Assembly (NCBI RefSeq): GCF_041734735.1
Contig: NC_134876.1
Span: forward strand, 99,279,168 to 99,343,167
Origin: Babylonia areolata
Taxonomy: Eukaryota; Mollusca; Gastropoda; Neogastropoda; Buccinidae
Direction of reading: 5' to 3'
DNA length: 64,000 bases
Below, piece after piece: positions 45,084 through 59,745 of this stretch (the stretch's first letter is position 1; each line of letters starts with the position of its first letter). Below the pieces are notes generated by a model. It did not search any database. It saw only the letters and a list, made by a program, of their open reading frames with translations, and was not told the origin of the DNA. The translations under genes and the position numbers were made by a program.

Positions 45084-45122
<39 letters not shown>
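45084..45122. repeat. Poly-T run
   Basis: Thirty-nine consecutive T on plus. Confidence 0.9.
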
Positions 45123-45125
<3 letters not shown>

Positions 45126-45463
45126 TAAAAACACAACAACAGCCTTTTTGGGTGTATTCTATGCTGGAAATACAGCCTTTCTATAGTAGTGTGACAATGC
45201 GTCATCTGGTAATCAACCATTTCATACTTAATGCTTGTACGATTTATTTTCACCCTAAAAAGCATGTAAGTTATGCAGCACCATGCCATCTGTATAAATA
45301 TTATAATACTGCCAAAGAATAAACATGAGTTTGATAAATCGATCATCAGTATAGTTTTCATCAGAGAGTACGTCAGTTATAACTAGACATATATGTGAGA
45401 ACACAACAAAGAGGATGAAATACCATTGTCATAAATCTGAAGCTTGACTCAAAACACTATTGC

Positions 45464-45510
<47 letters not shown>
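45464..45510. repeat. (CA)n microsatellite
   Basis: CA run directly before the minisatellite at 45515. Confidence 0.9.
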
Positions 45511-45512
<2 letters not shown>

Positions 45513-45514
45513 AA

Positions 45515-45897
45515 ATAGGCATGCCCCTGAAAGTGTTAGTATAATGTGTTGTGTTTGTTTGTTTTGTGTGAGTGTGTGTGTTCTCTGACTCAAATAGGCA
45601 TGTCCCTGAAAGTGTTAGTATAATGTGTTGTGTGTGTTTGTTTTGTGTGAGTGTGTGTTCTCTGACTCAGGCATGCCCCTGAAAGTGTTAGTACAATGTG
45701 TTGTGTGTGTTTGTTTTATGTGTGTGTGTTCTCTGACTCAAACAGGCATGTCCCTGAAAGTGTTAGTATAATGTGTTGTGTGTGTTTGTTTTGTGTGTGT
45801 GTGTGTTCTCTGACTCAAACAGGCATGCCCCTGAAAGTGTTAGTATAATGTGTTGTGTGTGTTTGTTTTATGTGAGTGTCTGTGTTCTCTGACTCCA
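45515..45897. repeat. Minisatellite, five units of about 71-77 bp
   Basis: Each unit has AGGCATG(C/T)CCCTGAAAGTG, TTAGTATAATGTGTTGTGTG, a TG-rich part and TTCTCTGACTCAAAC. Units start near 45517, 45595, 45667, 45744 and 45821. They are very similar to one another, so expansion is recent. Confidence 0.92.
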
Positions 45898-45899
45898 GG

Positions 45900-46056
45900 A
45901 TCAAACATTTTGCACTGAACATATTATAATAAAGTCTGCAAGAAAGATTTTCTCACCACAAAAGCATAACTGGTCATTTTCAGTATAATCTGAAATTCAG
46001 CATCCATCAGTCCATACCACATGAAAATCAAACTTATTTCCACACATTGGTCCACA

Positions 46057-46098
<42 letters not shown>

Positions 46099-46184
46099 GA
46101 GAGAGAGAGAGAGGGGGAAAAAAAACTAAACTACAGACACAACTGATTCATCACCTGAAAGAAATTGGTATACAATGTCAGTCA

Positions 46185-46220
<36 letters not shown>

Positions 46221-47479
46221 GCAGTTGTGAAAAGGTTGATACTCACACACTCTCTCAAGCTGCTCATTTCAATGACCTACTTTAACCCAACTTTATTATT
46301 ACTGTTGTTGTTGTTGTTGCTTATAGTCCAGCCAACCACACAGGGCCATATCAGGACTGCCGAACCAGACGAATGTCCAACTGCATTAAACACAAAACTA
46401 TCACATACACACACAAAAAAAAACCCATCAAATATAGCAACAAAACACAGTTCATGACACATTATCTTAACCATTTAGCTCCTTAGGGCAAATTTGATTA
46501 GGCTATGCTGAGTACATCAGCCCTTCTGCTTAATTTATCATCCCCAGGTTACAAAAAAATGTATTTAAAAAAATTGTAGCCAAACAAAAAATACATAGAA
46601 AGGCCATATAGGCAAATGACCCTGCAGAATGGACAGCTAGTGCCCATCCCAGTGTTTACAGTTACACTTCCCAACTGCCAGAGCAAAACATCACAGATAG
46701 TACATTAATGATTACAGACAGTGGAAAAGAGAAAAAGTGTCAAGGCTTGCTGGAAAAAAGAAAGGGGAATGGACTGGGAAGGCAGAAAAAGGAGACAACG
46801 GTGAAGGAAGAAAAGAGGCAGAAAATAAAGAGAGCAATAGAAAAGAGGAAATTTCTGGCACATAACTTCCAGATGGCAGAGATGCTATTTCTAATGAACG
46901 ACCCCTGGCATCTCAACCCGACTGGTGGTTTTTCATAAAACATTTTGGATTGTGAACAGACATTTGACTTACTGACAGTGAGTATACATAACAACATGAT
47001 ACAAATGCCTCCTGTGGTTTTTATGCTATTTCAACCAAAGAAAAAAGAAAACCCATAATTCTACCTGGAGGGGAAAGCAGCATTTTTCTGTTGTTATTCA
47101 TTCTGCAGATATTCCTGAATCTCCCATGTCACCAGTTAGAAGGTATGTCACAATGAAATTTATAGAGTGTTAACCTCCATCTGTGTGTGTGTGTGTGTGT
47201 TTCATTACTTGTGTCTCTAAGTGCATGTGAGCGTCAGTGACTCTGTATGTGTGTGTGTGTGTGTTTTATCTTTCAGACTGTGTCTGTTCAAGTCTGCACT
47301 CATCTATAAAATACCACGAGCAGAAATAATATTTGCACACACTATCAGCGTCTTTTTGAACAGTCTCTTCTGTTTGTTGTTGTGTTTTTTCTTATGACAA
47401 TAAATACTGCATATGGACCAATAGAATTTACTTTACAGTGTACCTTAAGACCAGTAGTAAATCTCCAGGAATTTTAACT

Positions 47480-47522
<43 letters not shown>

Positions 47523-49079
47523 TGCAACACTATGATTAAACAGCATTTTTTCCTCATTTCAAAATAACTGAAAGCAAAAAAAGAGAGAAAGCTAGTCCTC
47601 AGAGGTATCTTTAGAATGTGGTGGTAATTTCCTTTGTGTCCAAGAGTATAAAAAGATATAAAAGTAACCAATACAAACACACACAATGCAGCACATCCAA
47701 TACAAAAATCCACCAGGAATCAGTTTCACCATCACATACAGAACACTCAAACTCAAAACTTGGGAGACAAAAGCAAAATCCAAATCTAAAAAACTATAAC
47801 AAATATCATGAAAGTAAAATGTATATATTTCACTGAGGTGAGATTAAACTTCAAACAAGGAAAAAAAACACAGCAAAGTCAATGATTTGCTTTCATAAAA
47901 ATAATCATATACAAGCACAAGGAAAATTGTGTGGTTCTTTAATTGACCAAATGCAAGACCACCAATTTGGTCTTTATACATGGTAAGCTTGCAAGTGAAG
48001 GGAAATAATCACAAGAAGCTGCACATCTGAAGTTCTTTCTCATCTCTTTCACACACACACACACACTGATGTAAACCCAGTCATTTTCTAAAGTTCAGTC
48101 TCGGCACAAAGTGTTATGTCATACTTTAGGTGACTACTGCAATGGATAAATTACAAAATTAATTGAGTTACTCTGCATACTCACGCACACAAAACAATCC
48201 AACAGCGCTTTTTGGGGGTAATTTAAACTTTGGGAAGACACCTGTCTTAGAAACAAACTAGAATATAAAAATTCCACTGATCCTCAATAGACAGCTACTA
48301 GAAACTGCTATCAGCATATTTCCAGCAACCTGTATGCCAACAGATAGCAGAGGTGATGCTGGTATGTAATGACCACCACTGGATTTGAGCAAGTGAAGAG
48401 GTCTGTAAGCTGGTCCAAATATGTTTATATAAATATGCCTGAGGGAGTCAGAAACCAAGAAAAAACACCCTTATCAGTGATGCTTCATCAATATTGTGTA
48501 TACTCAATGTAGCCAGACTTAGATTAATGAAACAGCTTACAGAACCAACATTCGACAGCATGCCGTAGGAAATACAATCTTAATATAAAATAGATGGTAC
48601 TTCACACAAACCATGTAGTATGAGCCACCATTCAGGCACGCACACACAAACAACACACACACTTACTCACTCACTCTCTTATTTTTAGAAACAATGTTAA
48701 CAAAACAGTGACCATATCTGAAACAAGTACTTTTCCTGGTAGTTCTCTCTTTCATGATGTCTTTAAACACAGCTCTTTCCTCCACCTGACAGCTAAATCT
48801 CTTCGTGGATCCCCTTGGGACCATTCCAATGGACGGCTGATCCTCACCTTTATGGGGCATGCTTACAGACAATTGTACAAGTACTGTTTTTGTACACGGC
48901 AGTTTGATTTTAGGACCATCCTGTTCAGTTTCTTGACCCACCTATGATGTTGAAATACTGTGGAAACAGAAGAGAAAGAATGCAAACTCACTTATTAATT
49001 CACTCATTTATTTATCTATCATTGATGCTTAGAGTCCAGCCAACCAAATTAGTCCATATGAGGACTGGCTCTTTCACAT

Positions 49080-49111
<32 letters not shown>

Positions 49112-49282
49112 CGGTTCACACTCACAATAATCACACACGCAAGTAAACATTCACAGGAACACCCAAAATGCTGACTGTGAATCACTGAAACTAATCAAAG
49201 ATGACTAGTCCCCAACAAATCGTTTGCTGCCAATCTGTGCACAGCAAACAGCTACACCTAGGCAATGCAAGAAAACCATGTA
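45900..49282. other. Gene-free stretch between the ankyrin/SOCS gene and TMEM41A
   Basis: CA runs at 46058-46096, 46188-46217, 47485-47520 and 49085-49110. No open frame looks coding on either strand. Confidence 0.5.
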
Positions 49283-49288
49283 TTTATT
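49283..49288 (-). promoter_or_regulatory. Candidate polyadenylation signal of TMEM41A
   Basis: TTTATT on plus gives AATAAA on minus, about 210 nt after the TMEM41A stop. It is the first such hexamer downstream that I noticed. Confidence 0.5.
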
Positions 49289-49497
49289 TGAGGTACTTGG
49301 AATTGATACAGTGAGGGTAAAATGAAATAGGGAAAATAAAAAGAATAAAACATTTCTACATGAGAGTAAAATGAAATAGAAAAAATAAAAAGAATAGAAT
49401 AACATTTCTACAAAAAGCTATTTAAAAAAGAAGCTTTACAATGCTATCACAAATGAAAAAAAAGTGATGTCAAAAATATATCTGCAACATGGCACCA

Positions 49498-52712
<3,215 letters not shown>

Positions 52713-52754
52713 CTCAGGTTGGTTTGATAGAATGTCCACCCTGATGAAGATATC

Positions 52755-53340
52755 AAAATAAACACAAACACATGTATATATTACATGAGATAAAAATCCA
52801 CTTGAACAAAGACATATGCACACAAACACACAACAGAATGCACACACGTGCATAAACACACACATATTTAAAGTTGTTGTTGTTGAAATTTTGTGCTTCT
52901 TTGTTGCTCTTTGATATGGTTTAGCTGTTCTTTATTTGTTGTTGTTTTGTTTTGTTTTGTTTTTCTGAATTGTTGTCATTCTTGGGTTTGTCATTGTTGC
53001 TTTATTTGATCTCTCTAGATGCTGAAATGTGTGCATGTCTGTCTCTTACGTGTATGTCTTATGTTTGTTTTGTGATTTATTTTTTGGTTTTGTTATTTGT
53101 TGTTTTTATGTTTGCATGCATGCATATATGTCTGCATTATTTCCTTGCTGAAATTAGTCAAGTTCAACTGATCCCATGCAATGTCATTACCTGTCCTGTA
53201 ATTAACAGAGCACGCTCAATATTCAATACTAACAGAGAGGGGTGAAACAAGCAGAGAGAGGTCACATCGACTTGCTGAGGAGGAAAAGAACCACATCCAA
53301 GTCAAATTCTGTAAACCAAACAGCATCTACCTATATCTAT
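52755..53340. other. Non-coding stretch upstream of TMEM41A
   Basis: CA-rich at 52760-52865 and TTG/TTTTG-rich at 52870-53110. An untranslated first exon of TMEM41A could lie here or further right, but none is evident. Confidence 0.4.
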
Positions 53341-53344
53341 CCTA

Positions 53345-53464
53345 CATGTAGTAGAGACTGCCACTCTAGCACTGGTCTACACAGCCACAGCAGGAAGTGC
53401 AATACCCGGCAGTGACTAAATTTCTGGTGCAGCCATCATCTCTTAAGATGGAAGGAGGCCAATG
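53345..53464 (+). mobile_element. LINE 3' end fragment with zinc-finger tail
   Basis: The plus frame RDCHSSTGLHSHSRKCNTRQ ends in TGA at 53412-53414. It corresponds to the second half of the C-terminal C2H2 finger of the LINE at 22970-26905 (CDRDFLSRIGLYSHKRRC). The 3' end GGAAGGAGGCC matches GAAGGAGGCC there. Confidence 0.7.
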
Positions 53465-53828
53465 ATGACGAAACTTAATAATTAATACTGACATGACAAA
53501 AATGACACATGAGTATCAAATTATGTTTGTCAATTACAACTGATAAAATTTATCACAATGCATACGTTCATGAAAGTGTAACTGTAAGATTACATTTTTC
53601 ATTTGTAATTGATAACCTATGAGTATGACCCATTAATTTACAAAATAATAAGACTATGTTTTTCACTTACAACTGATAAACTACTGACTGATTTCTGTTT
53701 CCAGTACTAATGATTTAAGCAGCACACGTTTAAATCTATTTGATCATTGCTTTTCCAGTCACTTGACGACTTCTACAAGTGAAATACACTTCATCCATAC
53801 CCATTTGCACATTTTATGAAAAAAAAAC

Positions 53829-53872
<44 letters not shown>

Positions 53873-54914
53873 AAAGGCCTATGTGATATTTTCCAATCTT
53901 GCTGACAGATTTTTCTCAGTATAGTTTTTGTCTGTTTGATTAAGAGGGGAAATGTTGCTAACAATTTGCCTCTGTCATTATGTTAAATATAGTGTTCTAA
54001 ATTATTCTCTGTTGTTCTTAGTTTTATCTGCTTCTATATTAAGTACATTTAACTTTTACTTGAACAAAACTTTCATCCTGCACATTTGAGGATATTGCTA
54101 ATTCAGCTATCCCATTCCCTGGCATTCACACCCTGTCCTCTTCCTCCCACAAAAAATCAAATGTCCAGGATGGGAACCACAGCCTTTGAAGGCTTTAACA
54201 GATTTTAACACCACTACTGACAGCTGCCCGTAATGCCACACTAATGCTCCATCCAATCCCTCTCCACCCCACCCCCTGCTCTCCTGCACTCCATAACCCC
54301 TCATCCAGCGCTATCCTTGTCAACCCCTCTTCTTACTGGTACTACACCCCCTACCCCCACATCCTATGCCGTCCCTCTCTCACATGTATCATACCATAAC
54401 CATTTCTCTTCTGTCCTCGTCCCTATGCTCAAACTGTGTGCATGTACTTTGAACCCTCTGCTACTGTCGCTGCTATCAATGTCCTATCATCAGCCTGACA
54501 CAGTTTGGATACTTTCACGCACGAAAACATTATTATTTTCCTCTCCCGTCACAAACGAGCTCCTTCTGTAAAAGACTATGCTCAACTTGCTTGAATCGTC
54601 AATTGTCGATAATCCTTCGAAAAGAGAACATTGGATGATACCTTTTTTTTTTTGTCTCAACACACACCAAGAAAGTAAGGCAATCTTAGTTCCTTTCACT
54701 TTATCTGCTTGATCCTATAGTGTTTCTCACCTTGATTAGCTGTTACCGAACACGAATGATGAGACAAGGACTTGAAGTGAGTTTCTAATGTTAGATCAAA
54801 CACTGCTTCCTTTCTGTCAGCAGTGGCGTGTTGTCGACTTTCGATTCGTAACTGACCGTTTCGTCGAACCATTTGTCGTCATCAGTTTCCGTATATATAC
54901 GCAGCACCCGCTCT
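53465..54914. other. Gene-free stretch
   Basis: A CT run at 53836-53868 and a C-rich part at 54230-54360. No exon found on either strand. Confidence 0.5.
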
Positions 54915-55360
54915 TATTGCATTGCTCTTTTTTGTCACAACAGATTTCTCTGTGTATAATTCGAGCTGTTCTCCCCAGGGAGAGTTCGTCGCTACACTGA
55001 GAGCACCACCCTTTTTTTTTTTTTTTTTTTCCTGCCTGCAGATTTTTACATGATTTGTTTTTCCTATGGAAGTGGATGTTTTTCTTCAGAACTTTGCCAG
55101 TGGGGACAACTCTTTTAGTGTTGCCGTCAGTGGGTTCTTTTACGTGCGCTCAGCGCATCATTGCTGCACACGGGACCTCGATTTATCGTCTCATCTGAAT
55201 GATTAGCGTCCAGACAACCACTCGATGTCTAGTGGAGGGGGAGAAAATACTAGCGACTTTACCGTGATTCAGTCGAACCAGTGCGCTCAGATTCTCAGTC
55301 ACTGAGGTCTCCGCGCTTCCTAGTTGACGAACTGACGCCACGTTACCTCTTGGCCATCAC
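54915..55360 (-). mobile_element. SINE family A, near full length
   Basis: Minus-strand copy with the 3' module at left (TCTCCCCAGGGAGAGTTCGT), a T run near 55012-55030, the central domain (GTGGGTTCTTTTACGTGCGC near 55129) and the head with GATTCAGTCGAACC, a B-box complement carrying a small insertion. Confidence 0.87.
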
Positions 55361-55459
55361 TCCACGTTTCAACTGAACCCAAGCACTTCACAATAATGTG
55401 GCAAGCCCATCACAAAATGGGCAACGATTCCACAAAGACTGGAATGCTGGCTGACTTTT

Positions 55460-55515
55460 CCTTTTTTTCTTCTTCTTCTTCTTCTTCTTCTTCTTCTTCT
55501 TCTTCTTCTTCTTCC
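55460..55515. repeat. (TTC)n microsatellite
   Basis: TTC triplets, about 17 units. Confidence 0.9.
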
Positions 55516-55694
55516 TTTTTGTAACTGAAAGAGAAAGAAGAAAGAATGGCATGTTCAGCTGCCTACCAATCACATCAGTCTCTGTCTAGACCACTGCCAG
55601 TGAGTCTGACTGCCGTACTGGGCCAACTGATCTGGGCCCAGCGACCAGCAAATCACTCACCCGCGTTGAACACCCATGCAGTGGGGATCGGGAA

Positions 55695-56110
55695 TTGCAG
55701 TTTCTCAAGGAGGCGTCACTGCGTTCGGTCGGCAAATCCATATACGCTCAGTATAACATCTGATAGGCAGATGTCTGACCACTGAGCAGCATGACCCTAC
55801 GCGCTATATTCAGGCGGGCCCTTTGAGTGCATGGACATAATTATATTTGCGTACCTGTCAGAGTGGATTTCTTCTTCAGAATTTTGCTAAAAGATAACAC
55901 TGATGTTGTCGTGGGTTCTTTTTCAGTACGCCACTGAGGTGCGTGCTGCACATCAGTGGAACCTCGGTTTCTACGGTCGCATCCGAATGTCACGACCTGA
56001 CGCCGCAGCTCAGTCAGTTTGATTTTCCAGGCAAACTTGACTTGGGAGAGACTGAGGGCGCCTGGAGACCGAACTGTGAACCCAGACACTCACTGACACT
56101 GTATCCAGGA
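55695..56110 (-). mobile_element. SINE family B, near full length, diverged
   Basis: 3' module at left (TTTCTCAAGGAGGCGTCACT, TCCATATACGCTCAGTATAA), central domain at 55858-55995, TTTGATTTTCCAGGCAAACT block, then a decayed head with GTGAACCCAGACACTCACTG. Confidence 0.87.
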
Positions 56111-56429
56111 GAAAAGAGTCTTATTTTGCCACTGATATTCCTCAGTTCCAATGAATGGGAATAGAATTAGATAGGTTTGGGGTTTCAGTAGTGCCCAGCC
56201 TTCACGTTCAATTCTCGCCTAAAGGCTTGACAGAGAAGTCCATCTACAGAGGGGATGACATTTCCCCCGGGGTGACAGAGTGTAAAACTGTAGAAAAACC
56301 TGTATGTCTAGTCAGTTGAGAGCAAAGGAGCAGCTTTCTAGGCCGACTGTCTACTGGACGCCAGTTTGGGGGTTCGTCACAGGGTATCCTCCTGACCGTT
56401 GACTGTGATGTCAACGGTCATGATTCAGT

Positions 56430-57250
56430 GCGGTGGAGCGGTTCACATACCTTGGCAGCACACTGTCACGAAATTCGACCATCGACGATGAAGTGAACGT
56501 CAGGATTGCAACTGAAGAGCAAGCGCAACCTTTGGCAGACTCTATGCAAATGTCTGGAACAGAAGAGGCATTGGTCTTGAGACCAAGCTAAAGGTCTACA
56601 GAGCAGTAGTTTTCCCCACACTACTGTACGCCTGCGAAACTTGGACAGTGTACCAACGACACGCCAAGAAGCTGAACCACTTCCACACAACATGTCTCAG
56701 GAAGCTACTGAACATCAAGTGGCAAGACAGGACCTCAGACACGGAGGTGCTTGCAAAAGCCACCCTTCCCAGCATCTTCACCATCCTGATGCAGTCCCAG
56801 CTTCGCTGAGCTCGACACGTGGCGCGCATGCCAGGCCATCGGCTGCCCAAAAGGCTCTTCTATGGCGAGCTGCAACAAGGGAAGAGATCACACGGAGGTC
56901 AGAAGAAGCGCTTCAGAGATACTCCGAAAGTCTCTCTGCAGTGGACCGTGACAAATGGCGTGCTGCTGTGCACAAAGGCGCCAAGTTGCGCGAGGCCAAC
57001 AGGACTGCTGCAGCTGTTCAGAAGAGGCAGTCCAGAAAGTCACGGGCAAACAAGCTCCCTGACAATAATATGCCTGTCTTTGTCTGCCCCAACTGTCAGC
57101 GAACATTTCGTGCGCAGATTGGACTATTCAGCCATCTGCACATTCACAGACAGATTCATGAGCATCCCCCCCCCCCACCACCACCACCACCCTCCCCCCA
57201 TCCCCCAGCTGGATGACAACGATGGTCATCATCGATCTCGATGGACACAC
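56430..57250 (+). mobile_element. 5'-truncated LINE with C-terminal C2H2 finger
   Basis: The frame starts AVERFTYLGSTLSRNSTIDD and continues, with frame breaks, through the post-palm region (compare TTYLGSTI...LLYGSEAW...LRWLGHV of the 22970 LINE) to FVCPNCQRTFRAQIGLFSHL near 57080-57140. It is the same broad family as the intron 1 LINE, but a distinct, more decayed copy. The 3' end carries CCA-rich and GATGACAACGATGG sequence. Confidence 0.78.
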
Positions 57251-57460
57251 ACCATCCTCCTGAGGTTTGACTGAAGTCGTTAAGGCCGTTTGATTTTGAT
57301 CTTGTTCATATTCAAGGACTTGAGCAATACTGATGTATATATATATGCTCCGGGAGGTTCTACTGAGTTTGTCTTGAGACAAGCTCAGGGAGGCATTTGA
57401 TGTTGGCTGAAGTCCAGCAACATGAGCCTGGCAGCTCATCTCTGGAGCTGCTTGAAATTA

Positions 57461-57471
<11 letters not shown>

Positions 57472-57506
<35 letters not shown>
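57472..57506. repeat. (CT)n microsatellite
   Basis: Pure CT run. Confidence 0.9.
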
Positions 57507-57508
<2 letters not shown>

Positions 57509-57645
57509 AGTCATTTCTTTTTTCTTTTCTTTTTTCGGGGTAAGGGTCCTAAACGGTGTCAGCGAATTTCATACCTGCTGTGGTTGGACTATGGTCTTCG
57601 AGAAGGAAGGCCGTGATCAGTCGGATAGCAGCTGCATGGTGTGAA

Positions 57646-57772
57646 CAGTTTCAGTTTCAGTAGCTCAAGGAGGCGTCACTGCGTTCGGACAAATCCATAT
57701 ACGCTACACCACATCTGCCAAGCAGATGCCTGACCAGCAGCGTAACCCAACGCGCTTAGTCAGGCCTTGAGG
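57646..57772 (-). mobile_element. SINE family B, 3' fragment
   Basis: Complete 3' module on minus (GCTCAAGGAGGCGTCACTGC, TCCATATACGCTACACCACA, CAGCGTAACCCAACGCGCTT, GTCAGGCCTTGAG), almost free of substitutions relative to 16646-16767. The rest of the element is missing. Confidence 0.9.
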
Positions 57773-57779
57773 GTTGTGA

Positions 57780-58564
57780 ACAATCAGTAATGGAGGATGG
57801 TCCTGTTGGCGAAGGCTGAGAGTGTTAGCCTTCACTGCTGTTCCATGAATATGGGGACCCCGGTCAAACAGTGGCCAAACCAGTAAGTACCTGGCGCTGC
57901 TTAACTACAATGAGTTGGTAGTTGGCTTTCCTTCCCTGGACTGAGATGGTGAGGATGTGTCATTTGTGGCATCATCAGTTAAAGTTCACTGATTTGCCAT
58001 GTTTCATCGCATTTCTCGAGTTTGTTGAAATGTTTTTTATGACGTTCACTGCACACACACACACAACAACAACAAAACAACTAACAAAAAAACAAACAAA
58101 CAAAAAACAAAAACAAAAAAAAACAAAAATGTAATAAGCAACTAATCAATAGGATTAGCAGAAGGGACCTTAACGTTGCCCATGCAGTTGGTCACAAGCA
58201 TCGTAAGTTTCGTGTATATAATTTCTTTAAAAACTTGACATCTGTAAACTCATTTGCTGTGTTTTTGTTGTTGTTGTTGTTTTGTTTCAGTTGTTTTTCA
58301 TCCATTTTCGTTTGTCACTGTATGTTTGTAACTTGTTTACAAAGTACAAATGATATAATGTTGAGATCATTTGTAGCGTATTACTGAGCTGGGGTGTTTT
58401 GTTATTGTTTGGTTTGTTTGGTTTTTCGTTTTGGTTGTTTGTTTGGTTTTTTGTTTGTTTGTTTTGTTTTGGGGTGGGTTTTTTTGTGTTTGGGTTTTTT
58501 CTGTTTTGTTTTGTTTTTGTTTTGTTTTGTTTTGTTGTTGTTGTTGTTGTTTTTTTTGGGGGGG

Positions 58565-58595
<31 letters not shown>

Positions 58596-58939
58596 CAATT
58601 TACACTGTAACATGTTCTGATAATTGTTGCTGTATATATAAGCATCTTTTAAAAATCGAGTGGATGAAACTTTGCTCACTTATATTTATTATGATAACTA
58701 AGAAGCAGTGAGGTCAATATACTAACAATGATTTTTAGAGAGATAACATAAACGTTTTTGAATAATTATTTTATTTTACGACAACTTAAATACAGTCTAA
58801 TTCCGGAACCGGTAAAAACAAATTTCAAGGACAGACAACCTCTGACATGTGTTGGTGTCGTTTTTCTTCCAACTTGGACAAGGCCAGCTGCAGTTATTCA
58901 GTTGTCTTTCAGTGAGCTTGTGCGTGTTGTGTTGACGCC
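57780..58939. other. Non-coding stretch upstream of MALSU1
   Basis: Contains TTG/TTTTG-rich low complexity at 58390-58595 with short G and T runs. The region 58745-58939 likely includes the MALSU1 promoter and 5' untranslated region, but no TATA box or other element is distinct. Confidence 0.45.
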
Positions 58940-59423
58940 ATGATGAGCTTCTCGCAAGGTTTTCGTGTTTTCAATTCATTGGGTAAACGACATGCCAGTA
59001 AACTTTGGTCTGCTCACAGAGCAACAGTTCCACTGCCGTCTACCAGAGATTGTGAGCATGCCGTTCATGCATCGTCTATGAATGTGAAATCCGCCAGATC
59101 GGGTTGGAATATTTCAAACAGGTGTCACTTTTCTACAGATTCACAAGACAGATCTTTGGACGCAGAAAGACATAGATTGAGAAATGATCCAGAAATTAGA
59201 GCCTGGATGAATCAGATCGCTCAAGATTTTGACACTGCACCATTTCAAGCTCTCGTTGACCAACCACATGACCAGAAGACGGACAAGTCATCATCAGATG
59301 GAAGTGCAGCATCAGCACAGACCAATTCGCACATAGATGTAGAAGAGTTTGGATACATTGAGGATGACGAAGACGACTACATAGACCCAGTACCTGAAAG
59401 AAGCATGCCAGTTTCTCTGGAAA
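58940..59423 (+). CDS. MALSU1: MALSU1 exon 1
   Basis: Residues 1-161 plus one base. Two ATGs are adjacent (58940, 58943), preceded by GACGCC. The donor chosen is GGAAA|GTATGG at 59424, which gives phase 1 to match the next acceptor. A second phase-1 option is ATA|GTGATA near 59457. The frame itself stays open to 59500. Confidence 0.8.
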
Positions 59424-59700
59424 GTATGGATAATAATCATCTGCTTACTGAAAATAGTGATATTATTAATATTATAACACAGAGTCAGTTATTCTCCTAA
59501 TCATTGTATTCTTGTATATGCCAGATGTTTATACTAGTGATATGTAGCATTGATTATCAATATCATTATGGCTGGCATCATGAAAATAGGCAGAGCCAGT
59601 ATTTTTGCCCGTAACCATGTTTCTCCCTCTCTTTCTCTCCGAGTTCTGCCTCTCTTAAATTCAGTCTCTATCTCGACAATCTCTCTCTCCCTATCTCTAA

Positions 59701-59745
<45 letters not shown>

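Noticed and set aside
46463-46720. Possible third TTAA MITE starting TTAACCATTTAGCTCC
   Set aside because: I could not find a matching inverted end with a second TTAA.
48663-48947. Overlapping open frames of about 80-90 codons on both strands
   Set aside because: No domain, splice signals or similarity to neighbours; frames this long are expected by chance.
52713-52865. Upstream extension of TMEM41A translation (MCVFMHVCAF...)
   Set aside because: An acceptor at 52741 marks the exon start, the extension translates a CA repeat, and MFQ matches the expected N-terminal position.
55388-55573. Lys-rich minus-strand open frame
   Set aside because: It is a TTC microsatellite read as Lys codons.
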